Of a stretch of DNA of 64,000 bases, positions 34,848-43,927 are shown piece by piece; positions within the stretch are counted from its first letter, which is position 1, and each line of letters starts with the position of its first letter. The DNA comes from Sporolactobacillus kofuensis. GTDB lineage: Bacteria > Bacillota > Bacilli > Bacillales > Sporolactobacillaceae. Where the stretch lies: the NCBI RefSeq assembly GCF_042660205.1, contig NZ_JBHSTQ010000012.1, positions 16,665-80,664 of the forward strand. Reading direction: 5' to 3'. The notes beneath the pieces were generated by a model, which saw only the letters and a list, made by a program, of their open reading frames with translations, had not been told where the DNA came from and did not search any database. The position numbers and the translations under genes are program-made.

Positions 34848-35279
34848 ATGTCGCCTACTCCGAGTATGGAAGACTACATTGAGCGTATTTATTGGTTAAT
34901 ACAAGATAAAGGCTATGCAAGAGTTTCTGATATTGCTGAAGCGTTGGACGTTCATTCATCCTCAGTAACCAAAATGGTCCAAAAATTAGATAAGGATCAA
35001 TATCTGATTTATGAAAAATATCGTGGATTTATTTTAACACCTAAGGGCAAGAAAATGGGAAAAAGACTCGTATATAGACATGAATTACTCGAGGACTTTT
35101 TGAAGCTGGTTGGTGTCCATGAGGAGAATGTTTATAAAGATGTGGAAGGGATCGAACACCATCTCAGTTGGGACTCAATCGACCGAATTGGTGATGTCGT
35201 TCAATATTTCGAAGAGGATCCAAACCGTGTGAGTCAACTATTTGAAATAAAGGAGAGAAGTGAAGAAGAGGAAGAGTAA
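34848..35279 (+). CDS. mntR: Manganese transport regulator MntR
   Basis: This 143-residue DtxR-family repressor uses Mn(II) as corepressor to shut off manganese uptake. The winged helix spans about residues 8-60 (SMEDYIERIYWLI, VHSSSVTKMVQKLDKD). Metal ligands are visible as Asp9 and Glu12, His near position 78 (YRHELLE), and GIEHHLSWDSID with the C-terminal Glu/His set. ATG 34848 follows AGGGGGAGACACG; a TTG at 34827 lacks an RBS. Confidence 0.95.
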   Translation: MSPTPSMEDYIERIYWLIQDKGYARVSDIAEALDVHSSSVTKMVQKLDKDQYLIYEKYRGFILTPKGKKMGKRLVYRHELLEDFLKLVGVHEENVYKDVEGIEHHLSWDSIDRIGDVVQYFEEDPNRVSQLFEIKERSEEEEE

Positions 35280-35319
35280 TTGATTTCTTCTTCACTACTT
35301 TCTTTGTTCATTTGATATA

Positions 35320-35357
35320 GAGAGACCGGAAGATGAAAATCTTTCGGTCTCTTTTTT
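35320..35357 (+). terminator. Terminator of mntR
   Basis: AGAGACCGGAAGAT and ATCTTTCGGTCTCT form a stem with one mismatch, followed by TTTTTT. Confidence 0.9.
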
Positions 35358-35396
35358 CTTTACGATTCATTTAATGTTAGTAAGGAGGGAGCGCCT

Positions 35397-36284
35397 TTGT
35401 GGATTGATGCTGTATTTTCAGGTGGAGGGGTCAAAGGTTTTGCTTTTGCAGGAGCGCTTCAAGTACTTGAGCAAGCAGGATATGAGTTTAAACGCACAGC
35501 AGGAACAAGTGCAGGGTCAATTGTTGCTGCATTGGTTGCTGCAGGATATACTTCCACTGATTTGAAGAGGGTAATGAGCGCGATGGATACAGATAAGTTG
35601 CTTGAACCTTCGAGAAAGGTACGATTTCCATTCTTAAAATGGTTTCGTTTCTATTTTAAAATGGGGTTATTTAGTGGCGATTATCTTGAACAATGGATTG
35701 CAGACTTATTAAAAGTAAAAGGTATAGAATCCTTTTCAGATCTGCCAAAAGATTGTCTCAAAATTATTGTCTCAGATGTTAGTAAAGCAAAACTGGTTGT
35801 TCTTCCTGATGATTTACCGGACTATGGTCTTGATCCGGACAATTTCTCCGTAGCCAAGGCAGTGCGTATGAGTTGTTGCTTACCATTCTTTTTTGAACCG
35901 GTCCCGCTGTATGATGTTAACGGACAGAAGTCATTAATCGTTGATGGAGGTGTGCTCAGTAACTTTCCACTCTGGCTCTATAATAAAGAGGATGAGCTTC
36001 CAGCGCGTCCGTTTCTTGGTTTACAAATCATTGAGAAGGAAGCAGAGTTTAAGGAATATGTAAAAATAAAGAACGCTCCCGAATTGTTTCGCGGGTTATT
36101 TAAAGCAATGAGGAATGCACATGATGATCGTACCATAGAAAAATTTAAGGGGACAAATATTGTCTTCTTACCTGTAGATAAAGTAAAGACAAAAGACTTC
36201 CAGATCTCATTGGAAGAAAGGGAGCGATTATTTCAAATTGGTGAAGATGGCGCTCGAACATTTCTGAAGAAGTGGTCTTATTAA
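35397..36284 (+). CDS. yqhO: Patatin-like phospholipase YqhO
   Basis: This 295-residue patatin-family protein has the oxyanion GGGVKG at residues 9-14, the nucleophile Ser38 in GTSAG and the catalytic Asp in VDGGVLSN (about residue 183), so it should be an active lipid acyl hydrolase. The start is TTG 35397 after AAGGAGGGAGCGCC, giving MWIDAVFSGGGVKG as in the family. Position after mntR is conserved with B. subtilis. Confidence 0.9.
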   Translation: MWIDAVFSGGGVKGFAFAGALQVLEQAGYEFKRTAGTSAGSIVAALVAAGYTSTDLKRVMSAMDTDKLLEPSRKVRFPFLKWFRFYFKMGLFSGDYLEQWIADLLKVKGIESFSDLPKDCLKIIVSDVSKAKLVVLPDDLPDYGLDPDNFSVAKAVRMSCCLPFFFEPVPLYDVNGQKSLIVDGGVLSNFPLWLYNKEDELPARPFLGLQIIEKEAEFKEYVKIKNAPELFRGLFKAMRNAHDDRTIEKFKGTNIVFLPVDKVKTKDFQISLEERERLFQIGEDGARTFLKKWSY

Positions 36285-36313
36285 CAGGATTCTTCCTGAT
36301 GATTATTCTTGCA

Positions 36314-36349
36314 TGAAAAAAGGATTGGCGAAAAGCCAATCCTTTTTTC
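36314..36349. terminator. Bidirectional terminator between yqhO and yqhP
   Basis: AAAAAAGGATTGGC-GAAAA-GCCAATCCTTTTTT, a perfect stem between convergent genes. Confidence 0.93.
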
Positions 36350-36370
36350 AAAGAACCTGTAACATGACGA

Positions 36371-36784
36371 TCAAAATAATAGTCGTTTCTTTTTCTTGTT
36401 TTTTCTTCCTTCAATCACAGTTAAATGTCCATGATTTTTTGCGGCTTGATGCGTTAAATCTTTCAATCCATACGGCCCATTCTTAATGACTTTTAACTTC
36501 TGAGATTGATGAAGGATGCGTGTTTTGCGGTTAAAAGTTGATAAGTTTTTTCTTTTGCGCGATTGTCGTGCAGCCTTTCGATATCTTGCTTGTTCTCCAC
36601 TTCCAGTCCACTCGGTAAGGCGTCGAAAGAAAAACAAACCAATAACGATAATGAGCGTAACAATAATTAATTGGGTGATGATGACGGTCTTCTGACTGGG
36701 CAAAAATAAGGAGAGCAAACCGAATAATCCAAGCCCACCGATCACCATGAAGCCAAAGGAGTATAAAAATGTTCTCACGGACAT
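36371..36784 (-). CDS. yqhP: YqhP family small membrane protein
   Basis: This 137-residue protein has two N-terminal membrane helices (about 5-27 and 32-52) and a basic cytoplasmic tail ending in KNKKKKRLLF. It matches the Bacillales YqhP/SA1362 group by size, topology and place next to yqhQ. Function unknown. It follows yqhQ by 14 nt and is probably co-transcribed. Confidence 0.78.
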   Translation of the reverse strand: MSVRTFLYSFGFMVIGGLGLFGLLSLFLPSQKTVIITQLIIVTLIIVIGLFFFRRLTEWTGSGEQARYRKAARQSRKRKNLSTFNRKTRILHQSQKLKVIKNGPYGLKDLTHQAAKNHGHLTVIEGRKNKKKKRLLF

Positions 36785-36798
36785 TCACCTCCGGTTAG

Positions 36799-37749
36799 TT
36801 AAAGCACCTGGCGTACAAGTGCTTGATTTTTTTCAATGACCGAATCTCTACGCCGCATCTCTTCAAAGGCACAAATACTTACCTCAATTTGTTTTTCGTC
36901 AGGTTCTTTTGTGGTTAGAAGTTGCACCCAGAGACCGGGATAGCCAAGCCATCTAAGAATAGGAATATGACGAACTTTATTCGTTAATTTGAGAATCTCA
37001 TAGGCTAGACCTAAATCAAGAGGAATAAGTGCGATTCGAGAAACAATTCTCAAGAACAAAGGATCCGTTGGTACAAAGAAATAAAGAAAGATGCTTATGA
37101 TCGCTGTAAACATAATAAAGCTTGATCCGCAACGATAATGGAGTCTTGAATGCTTTTTCACATTTGCAACTGTAAGTGCGTCTCCACTTTCATAAGTATT
37201 TATTACTTTATGCTCGGCACCGTGATACTGGAACAATCTTTTCATTATTGGTGTTAATGATACAAAATAAACATAACTAAAGAGGAGGAGAATTTTAAAG
37301 AATCCTTCCAATAAAACTTGTGCAACAGAGCCGGAGATGATTGGTTCAAATAAGTGAGCAATTAACGCCGGAACAAGCGTGAAAATGAATTTTGCGAACA
37401 AGAATGAAAGAATGCCAAGTGCGGTTAATCCAATCATAGTTTCCAAATGGAACCCTTTGTGAGCACGCTCTTCCACGACCTTTTCTTTTCCCGGTTCTTC
37501 GTCATACACCTCGGAAGCATAGTTTAAATGTTTGGTACCAATCGCACTTGCTTCAATGATGGCAACAATGCCCCGGATAACCGGTATTTTCTTTAAGAGA
37601 GTCAATGACTGGAATTCTTTTTTTGGTGCCTCAAAGTAAGTGATTGATTGATCGTTTCTACGTACTGCAGTGACCGTTGTGTATTTGCCACCCATCATGA
37701 CGCCTTCGATCACTGCTTGACCGCCATATATAGGAAGAATTTTTGCCAT
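36799..37749 (-). CDS. yqhQ: YqhQ, DUF1385 membrane protein
   Basis: This 316-residue DUF1385 protein has YGGQAVIEGVMMGGKYTTVTAVR at its N-terminus, four to five membrane segments, and the conserved RLFQYHGAEHKVINTYE and HSRLHYRCGSSFIM blocks. Biochemical role unknown. It forms a two-gene unit with yqhP. Confidence 0.9.
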   Translation of the reverse strand: MAKILPIYGGQAVIEGVMMGGKYTTVTAVRRNDQSITYFEAPKKEFQSLTLLKKIPVIRGIVAIIEASAIGTKHLNYASEVYDEEPGKEKVVEERAHKGFHLETMIGLTALGILSFLFAKFIFTLVPALIAHLFEPIISGSVAQVLLEGFFKILLLFSYVYFVSLTPIMKRLFQYHGAEHKVINTYESGDALTVANVKKHSRLHYRCGSSFIMFTAIISIFLYFFVPTDPLFLRIVSRIALIPLDLGLAYEILKLTNKVRHIPILRWLGYPGLWVQLLTTKEPDEKQIEVSICAFEEMRRRDSVIEKNQALVRQVL

Positions 37750-38280
37750 AACTTTATCAGCCCGATTTCTTGTGGAAAATTTAAAGTACCTATTTTTTCT
37801 TATACCTATATTTATTCTAACCGAATTTACTTAAAACCTCTAGATTAATGCAACAGAAACTGATCAATGTTGTCAATTTCACTATTAAATTGCACATATA
37901 TGAAAGATAAATTTGCACTAACAAAGTATCATGACTGTAGACGGCAATTATACTAAATCGTAACCTGCATTCCCGTGTTTTCACCAAGGTCATGAAAATC
38001 CTTGATGTTAAAGGATTTTCGATTAATGGTGGCTGTATAATTATGCCAACAAGAAATCGGCATTAGGATAAAAATCCTTTATTGATGCTGATTTTTGGAC
38101 ACCTTGGTATATTCTCCCGATAATTTAGGTCGTAAGACTAAATTCTTTAAATTGACAGATCAATGTTTTCTTTTTCAATTGGAATCTGAACCTTATCTCT
38201 TGTTTTTTTCTTTTGGTACATGCTTTTTCCATGAATGGGCATACTGAAAGCTATGAAAATTTCAAGAAAGGTGAAGAGTC
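37750..38280. other. 530-nt gene-free region with a series of inverted repeats
   Basis: Three stem-loops lie in a row: GAAAATCCTT-gatgtta-AAGGATTTTC (37994-38020), ATGCC/GGCAT (38044-38064) and AGGAT/ATCCT (38066-38079). A further TTTAG/CTAAA loop lies near 38125-38143. No ORF was seen. It contains the yqhQ and yqhR promoters and may hold a structured RNA or a degraded element. Confidence 0.5.
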
Positions 38281-38793
38281 ATGGCTAGAAGAAAAAAGAA
38301 TGCTCATCCGAAACAAAAAGAAAAGCATCCCATCGTCAAATCATTGGGCAGAGTGTCTATTATAGGATTTTTTGGTGGATTGATTTGGTCAATTGCCGGG
38401 CTGATTTGCCATCTTCTTAATTTTTCTAAGGTTGGTCCTCATTTAGTGTTTGCCCCGTTTTCCTTTTGGACTTGGAGAAATACCATTTACGGCCAATTAC
38501 TTGCGATCGTCACGATAAGTATTCTATCAATACCTATTGCTTGGCTTTATCGAGTGGCACTTGCACGGTTGAGATCCATTTGGATCGCTATAGGTTTCGG
38601 ATTGATGCTCTGGGCGATTGTATTCATCCTTTTACAGCCCTTACTTGCCGGACTCCCTAAATTCACTGAACTTGGTTGGAATACGGCCACAACGACACTG
38701 TGTTTGTACGCCTTATACGGATTATTTATAGGGTACTCGATTTCATTTGACTTTGAGGAAAATTCAGGGAAGAATGCCTATTCAAATCAGTAA
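38281..38793 (+). CDS. yqhR: YqhR family membrane protein
   Basis: This 170-residue protein has a basic N-terminus (MARRKKNAHPKQKEKHP) and four membrane helices. It matches YqhR of Bacillales by place and topology. AAGAAAGGTGAAGAGTC is the RBS. In B. subtilis aroQ and pepP follow; here only a 227-nt gap precedes efp. Confidence 0.82.
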   Translation: MARRKKNAHPKQKEKHPIVKSLGRVSIIGFFGGLIWSIAGLICHLLNFSKVGPHLVFAPFSFWTWRNTIYGQLLAIVTISILSIPIAWLYRVALARLRSIWIAIGFGLMLWAIVFILLQPLLAGLPKFTELGWNTATTTLCLYALYGLFIGYSISFDFEENSGKNAYSNQ

Positions 38794-39020
38794 TGCTGTG
38801 GTAAAATTGCAAGAGTGAATTTGTCTGCGCACAGGATCGACGATGCAAGCGAAATCGCCTATGGTACGGTCTTCAATGCATTAATTTCCTGAGTTTGGAA
38901 ATAATGCTTTTTTCATGGGCACAAGAATTGTCGCTTTTAGCCATCGTTTTATCTTCTTTATAGAGACAAGCGAGGATAGTCCTCATTGGCAACTTGCAGC
39001 GCATTTAAAGGAGGAAGCTT

Positions 39021-39578
39021 ATGATTTCGGTAAATGATTTTAAGACAGGTTTGACTATTGAAGTTGATGGAGATATTCTCTCTGTCATTGAATTCCAGCA
39101 CGTGAAACCAGGCAAAGGTGCGGCTTTTGTACGCTCGAAATTAAGAAACCTCAGAACTGGTGCTATCCAAGAAAAGACGTTCCGTGGTGGTGAAAAAGTT
39201 AATCCAGCCCGTATTGAAAACCGCAAAATGCAATATCTCTATGCAAGCGGATCGGCTTATACATTCATGGATATGGAATCTTATGAACAAATTGAACTCG
39301 ATGCAAGTCAAATTACGGAACAGTTGAACTTCTTGAAAGAAAATATGGAAGTGAACATTCAATCCTATCAAGGTGAAACGCTTGGAGTAGCACTTCCGAA
39401 TACGGTTGTTCTTGAAGTAACAGAAACAGAACCCGGGATCAAAGGGGATACGGCATCCGGTGGTTCGAAACCAGCAACGCTTGAAACTGGTTATGTCGTC
39501 AGTGTACCATTCTTCGTCAATGCCGGTGACAAACTCGTCATTGATACACGTTCTGGATTATATGTATCTCGAGCATGA
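39021..39578 (+). CDS. efp: Translation elongation factor P
   Basis: This 185-residue, three-domain EF-P relieves ribosome stalling on polyproline. The tip loop PGKGAAFVRSKLRN carries Lys32, the residue modified in bacillary EF-P. Domain III ends in VSVPFFVNAGDKLVIDTRSG. AAAGGAGGAAGCTT is the RBS. Likely monocistronic with its own terminator. Confidence 0.97.
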   Translation: MISVNDFKTGLTIEVDGDILSVIEFQHVKPGKGAAFVRSKLRNLRTGAIQEKTFRGGEKVNPARIENRKMQYLYASGSAYTFMDMESYEQIELDASQITEQLNFLKENMEVNIQSYQGETLGVALPNTVVLEVTETEPGIKGDTASGGSKPATLETGYVVSVPFFVNAGDKLVIDTRSGLYVSRA

Positions 39579-39596
39579 GATAATCTAAATTTCTAC

Positions 39597-39624
39597 GACA
39601 GCTTCTTCGGAGGCTGTTTTTTTA
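39597..39624 (+). terminator. Terminator of efp
   Basis: GACAGCTTC-TTC-GGAGGCTGT pairs (one G-T) and is followed by TTTTTTT. Confidence 0.85.
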
Positions 39625-39647
39625 TGAGAAAATAAAGTACAAAATGT

Positions 39648-39727
39648 TCTGCTTAAGATGCAGCGAAGATCTGAGACGCCTGCGCCGAGCGAACAATCAA
39701 AGCATAATCAATGCAAAATAAGGACGG
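39648..39727 (+). repeat. Intergenic repeat copy E (internally deleted)
   Basis: AAGATGCAGCGAAGATCTGA, GACGCCTGCG and GAGCGAACAATCAAAGCAT, then ATGCAAAATAAGGACGG. The two ends match copies A, C and D; the middle block found in A and B is missing. Confidence 0.75.
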
Positions 39728-39881
39728 GGTGCTTTTTGCACCCTTTTTCTCATGGAAAGAATTTGAGAGAATTTCAAGGAATAGGACTCACATCTGTGAG
39801 TCCTATTCACTTTCCCTTTCTTTCAAGTTCTGAGATCAACGAATGCGTCCTGGTAAGTACGATAATGTTTGTGGTCGCTAA

Positions 39882-39909
39882 GCATATTGCGTACAAGCCC
39901 GCATATAGT
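39882..39909 (+). promoter_or_regulatory. Sigma-E-type promoter for spoIIIA operon
   Basis: GCATATT (39882-39888) and CATATAGT (39902-39909) fit the mother-cell sigma-E consensus (KMATATT / CATACAHT) with a 13-nt spacer, 45 nt before spoIIIAA. Known biology of spoIIIA supports sigma-E control. Confidence 0.65.
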
Positions 39910-39953
39910 TTGAGAAGAACGTGTTCAATACTCAAGATGTCTAGGTGATAATA

Positions 39954-40907
39954 ATGGATCAAATTTTGCCGTATTTACCAGAATCAGTTCAGCAAATACT
40001 CCTTCATCTGCCTGAGAAGGATCAACAGATGCTTGAAGAAATTCGTTGCCGAACAGAGCGACCTCTTGAATTGATTGTAGCTGGACAAAAATGGGTCCCT
40101 ACAGATCATACAACAATGCCTGTGTTCCAAAAAGAACAGGCAAAACAGTTACTTCAAAAAATTGGTAACTATTCAATCTATACGCTTGAAGAAGAGCTAA
40201 AGCGTGGCTATGTGACGATTCCCGGCGGACATCGGATCGGACTTTCCGGACGCGTGCTTACCGAGCAAGGACGCGTGCTCAGACTTCGTGATGTTACTTT
40301 TTTTAATATACGATTGGCGAAACAGAAGATTGGTGCAGCTCTACCTCTTGTTCCTTATTTGTATAATCGGCAGCGATGGTTAAACACGTTGCTCATCGGT
40401 GCACCGCAAACAGGAAAGACGACGATGTTGCGGGACATTGCCCGTCTGATCAGTGAAGGTATCCCTGAGCGTTACATCTCATCAAGAAAGACAGCGATCG
40501 TCGATGAGCGTTCAGAGATTGCTGGATGTGTAGAGGGTGTGCCGCAGAATAGACTTGGGATGAGAACGGATGTCATGGATGCCTGTCCAAAAGCAGAAGG
40601 AATGATGATGATGATTCGTTCGATGAGTCCTGAAGTTATGGTTGTGGATGAAATTGGTGGTAAAGACGATACAGCGGCACTTTTTGAAGCGTTAAATGCC
40701 GGTGTCACAGTGATGGCAACCGCGCATGGCTTTACCTTTGAACAATTATCTCACCGTCCTTCAATTAAGCCCTTAATTGATGCGCAGTTATTTGACCGTT
40801 ATGTCATTTTGTCACGTCGGCATTATTCAAATAAAACGGGTTGCCGAATCATTATCCTGGATCAATTAGGACGAAAAATGACTGCGACAGAAGGGATTTG
40901 GCAGTAA
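39954..40907 (+). CDS. spoIIIAA: Stage III sporulation protein AA (ATPase)
   Basis: This 317-residue AAA-type ATPase, mother-cell side of the SpoIIIA-SpoIIQ channel, energises the feeding tube. Walker A is GAPQTGKTTMLRDIAR; Walker B lies at EVMVVDEIGGKDD. ATG 39954 follows CTAGGTGATAATA. Overlaps spoIIIAB by one base. Confidence 0.95.
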   Translation: MDQILPYLPESVQQILLHLPEKDQQMLEEIRCRTERPLELIVAGQKWVPTDHTTMPVFQKEQAKQLLQKIGNYSIYTLEEELKRGYVTIPGGHRIGLSGRVLTEQGRVLRLRDVTFFNIRLAKQKIGAALPLVPYLYNRQRWLNTLLIGAPQTGKTTMLRDIARLISEGIPERYISSRKTAIVDERSEIAGCVEGVPQNRLGMRTDVMDACPKAEGMMMMIRSMSPEVMVVDEIGGKDDTAALFEALNAGVTVMATAHGFTFEQLSHRPSIKPLIDAQLFDRYVILSRRHYSNKTGCRIIILDQLGRKMTATEGIWQ

Positions 40908-41419
40908 TGAAACTCATTGGTTCACTCATCATTTTATTTGCGTCAACTGCAATAGGCATTCTGCTCGCCAGGCAGTACAGAGACCGTCCAAGGGAAATAC
41001 GTCAGTGGCGTTCTGCCCTTCAGTCTATCGAGGCAGAAATTGTATACGGAAGAGTTCCAGTCGATCAAATGGCAGTTGATCTGTCCAAGCAATTGCCCGC
41101 ACCAATTAAGACTTTCTTTCAATTGCTCACTCAGCATCTGAAGCGAGACAAGCAAACCTTGCAATCGGCTTGGTCCGATTCTATTGAACGGTTTTGGCCG
41201 ATGACTTCAATGAAACGACCTGAAAAGGAAATAGTGCTTCAATTTGGTTCAACACTTGGTACAGAGGATGCAGAAAATCAAAAAAAGCATATCCAACTGG
41301 CATTATCCCATTTGGAACGTGAAGAAACGGATGCTCGGCAGTCTCAAAAAGCAAATGAGAAATTATTCAGAAGTATTGGTTTCTTGACGGGTATTCTTTT
41401 TATTTTACTGTTCATCTAA
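40907..41419 (+). CDS. spoIIIAB: Stage III sporulation protein AB
   Basis: This 170-residue GspF-like protein has membrane segments near both ends (residues 4-20 and 153-170) and the block RPREIRQWRSALQSIEAEIVYG. The stop of spoIIIAA and this ATG share a base (TAATG), indicating coupling. Expected role: platform of the SpoIIIA complex. Confidence 0.93.
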   Translation: MKLIGSLIILFASTAIGILLARQYRDRPREIRQWRSALQSIEAEIVYGRVPVDQMAVDLSKQLPAPIKTFFQLLTQHLKRDKQTLQSAWSDSIERFWPMTSMKRPEKEIVLQFGSTLGTEDAENQKKHIQLALSHLEREETDARQSQKANEKLFRSIGFLTGILFILLFI

Positions 41420-41462
41420 ATCACATTCCGATCCTAGTGATGCAAGAGAGGGGGAAGTTCCA

Positions 41463-41666
41463 ATGTCACTTGATGTGAATACAATATTCCAAATCGCGGG
41501 TATCGGCATTATTGTTGCTATGATTCAAACCGTGTTGAAGCAAATGGGCAAAGATGATTGGGCACAATGGGTGACCCTTATCGGATTTGTTGTGATCTTG
41601 TATATGGTAGCAACATTAATTGACGATTTGTTTGAAAAAATACGGCAAGTATTTCTTTATATGTAG
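41463..41666 (+). CDS. spoIIIAC: Stage III sporulation protein AC
   Basis: This 67-residue protein has two membrane helices, with IFQIAGIGIIVAMIQTVLKQMGKDDWAQ characteristic of the family (split here: GIGIIVAMIQ, KQMGKDDWAQ). AGAGAGGGGGAAGTTCC is the RBS. Complete. Confidence 0.95.
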   Translation: MSLDVNTIFQIAGIGIIVAMIQTVLKQMGKDDWAQWVTLIGFVVILYMVATLIDDLFEKIRQVFLYM

Positions 41667-41677
41667 GTGACTTGCTG

Positions 41678-42079
41678 ATGGAAATTCTTCAAATCGTCGG
41701 CTTGGGGCTCGCTGTCACCTTTATCGTGCTGCTCTTAAAAGAAAAAAATCAAGTATTTGCCTTGCTTGTTACCTTAGTCGCAGGAATTGTCATTTTACTC
41801 ATGATGATCGATCAGATTCAACGGGTCATGAATATGTTGACCGGCATGGCACAGAGTGCACATTTGAATAATGTCTATGTGGCAACAATCCTTAAGATTA
41901 TCGGTATTGCTTATATCTCTGAATTTGGTGCGCAAATCGCTCGTGATGCAGGACAAGCTTCTATGGCAGGAAAGATTGAACTAGCGGGCAAATTAATTAT
42001 TCTTGTCTTGGCGATTCCAATTCTAACAGCAATTGTTGAGACGATCATGAATTTGATGCCACAAATGGGAGGGGGTTGA
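41678..42079 (+). CDS. spoIIIAD: Stage III sporulation protein AD
   Basis: This 133-residue multi-helix membrane protein of the SpoIIIAC/AD family has the block IGIAYISEFGAQIARDAGQ. ATG 41678 is 8 nt after TAGGTGA; TTG 41672 would be too close to it. The stop codon abuts the spoIIIAE start. Confidence 0.94.
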   Translation: MEILQIVGLGLAVTFIVLLLKEKNQVFALLVTLVAGIVILLMMIDQIQRVMNMLTGMAQSAHLNNVYVATILKIIGIAYISEFGAQIARDAGQASMAGKIELAGKLIILVLAIPILTAIVETIMNLMPQMGGG

Positions 42080-43279
42080 ATGTTCTGCAAGATAAAAAAA
42101 CGATACATTCACAGATTCATAATTGCTCTCGCTGTTGCTCTATGTATTCTATGTCTAGACAAGCCCGCCTCAGCAGCTCAACCAGAAAGTGATTTGAATA
42201 AATGGTCGTCTCAGCAACTGGATAAAATAGATACCGAACAAATTGAGAACTATTGGAATAAAGTGATCACCGACTACCATGGTTTTCTACCGGAAACACA
42301 ACAAAACTTTAAGAGCTTTGTTCAATCGGATAAACAAGGTTTTTTCAAAGAACTGATGCAGGGCCTAGTTCGCTATTTTCTGAATGAGCTGGTCGTGAGT
42401 AGCAAATTACTTGGCACCCTAATTTTACTTACTGTTTTTGCCACACTCCTTCAGACGATTCAATCCGCATTTGAACATAAAGCGGTCTCAAAAGTTGCCT
42501 ATTTTGTCGTGACGCTTGTGTTGGTGATCTTGCTCATGAACAGTTTCCGTCTTGCCATTAACTATACCAATGACACAGTTGGTGCAATGAGTCAATTTCT
42601 CGTCGCACTCATTCCTCTTATCCTAGCATTGACTGCTGCAACAGGTGGGATTGCTTCTGTCGCTTTTTTTCATCCTTTGGTTATTTTTCTTGTCAATACA
42701 GCCGGATGGCTTATTTCTACAGTCGTTATTCCACTACTTCTTATGTCTGCATTATTAGCGATTGTCAGCACGTTCTCAGATCATTACAAATTGACCAAGC
42801 TTAGTGAGCTCATGAAAAATGTTGCACTGTTTACACTTGCCGGTTTTTTTTCAATTTTTCTCGGTGTAATTTCCGTTCAGGGTGCGGCAACATCAATCTC
42901 AGATGGGTTGGTGGTAAAATCGGCAAAATTTTTTACCGGTAATTTTATACCGGTAGTAGGCCGAATGTTCACAGAGGCGGCAGATACGGTCATGGGAGCT
43001 TCGGTTCTGCTCAAAAATACGATCGGTATTGCAGGGTTATTAATTCTTCTTTGCATTACTCTTTTTCCACTTTTGAAAATTCTCTCTTTAGCCTTCATTT
43101 ACAATTTAGCAGCAGCAGTCCTTCAACCACTTGGAAGCGGTCCGGTGATCGATTGCTTGGTCATTATGGCGAAAAGTATTTTCTACCTTTTTGCATCGCT
43201 CGCTGTCGTTACACTGATGTTTTTCTTAGCCATGACGATTATTATCGCTTCCGGTAATTTAACGCTAATGGTGCGATAA
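42080..43279 (+). CDS. spoIIIAE: Stage III sporulation protein AE
   Basis: This 399-residue protein has an N-terminal signal-like helix ending near KPASAAQ and eight or so later membrane spans (about residues 110-395). AE is a permease-like subunit of the channel. GGGAGGGGGTTGA overlaps the end of spoIIIAD. Confidence 0.95.
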   Translation: MFCKIKKRYIHRFIIALAVALCILCLDKPASAAQPESDLNKWSSQQLDKIDTEQIENYWNKVITDYHGFLPETQQNFKSFVQSDKQGFFKELMQGLVRYFLNELVVSSKLLGTLILLTVFATLLQTIQSAFEHKAVSKVAYFVVTLVLVILLMNSFRLAINYTNDTVGAMSQFLVALIPLILALTAATGGIASVAFFHPLVIFLVNTAGWLISTVVIPLLLMSALLAIVSTFSDHYKLTKLSELMKNVALFTLAGFFSIFLGVISVQGAATSISDGLVVKSAKFFTGNFIPVVGRMFTEAADTVMGASVLLKNTIGIAGLLILLCITLFPLLKILSLAFIYNLAAAVLQPLGSGPVIDCLVIMAKSIFYLFASLAVVTLMFFLAMTIIIASGNLTLMVR

Positions 43280-43290
43280 GGAGGGCGTAT

Positions 43291-43923
43291 ATGAGCTATC
43301 TTGTGAACTGGATTTCGCAGATTATTCTTATTGTACTTTTTGCAGTCATCCTCGAGTTGTTAATCCCAACCGGTACTTTTCAGAAATACATCAAGTTTGT
43401 TATCGGTCTTATTCTTGTTGTAGCTCTCCTGGATCCCGTTCTCAAAATCTTTCAAATTCATCCAGATCAATTGCTTAACGGTCTCGCCATTGAGCAGAAG
43501 GATGATTCAATTAAAAAAGAGACAGCTCGTCAAAAAAAAGAAATAGAAAACGCACAAGCCGCATATATTCAAGAACAAGTGGCTGTCCAAATGAATGATC
43601 AGGTGAAGGAGGAGTTGAATGAGAAATACGGATTACAAATCACACATATGGACGTTTCTGCAAAGCAAAAAAATCGGCAGGAGATGTCTGTCGACAACGT
43701 CACTGTCATTCTTGAAAAGACAACGCGCAACCATCGCGATCAGGAATCCGGAATTCGGACCATTCAACCCGTTAAGAATGTATCGATCAACCTAGACGAT
43801 CCAGATAACTCAAAACAAACGGTGCATGAACACAATGAGATGAATAAGGTCCGCTCCTTCCTAGCAAAACGATGGGCACTCAATAAGAGACTCATCACAG
43901 TACACATGGAAGGAGGGGATTGA
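43291..43923 (+). CDS. spoIIIAF: Stage III sporulation protein AF
   Basis: This 210-residue protein has two N-terminal membrane helices (ILIVLFAVILELLIPTG and FVIGLILVVALLDPVL) and a soluble domain, as in SpoIIIAF, a ring-building-like subunit. AAGGAGGGCGTAT is the RBS. Confidence 0.93.
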   Translation: MSYLVNWISQIILIVLFAVILELLIPTGTFQKYIKFVIGLILVVALLDPVLKIFQIHPDQLLNGLAIEQKDDSIKKETARQKKEIENAQAAYIQEQVAVQMNDQVKEELNEKYGLQITHMDVSAKQKNRQEMSVDNVTVILEKTTRNHRDQESGIRTIQPVKNVSINLDDPDNSKQTVHEHNEMNKVRSFLAKRWALNKRLITVHMEGGD

Positions 43924-43927
43924 ACTC

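Noticed and set aside
39658..39948. 96-codon plus-strand ORF between efp and spoIIIAA, where yqhV is expected
   Set aside because: It runs through repeat copy E, lacks an RBS, has no membrane segments like YqhV, and overlaps the sigma-E promoter of spoIIIA.
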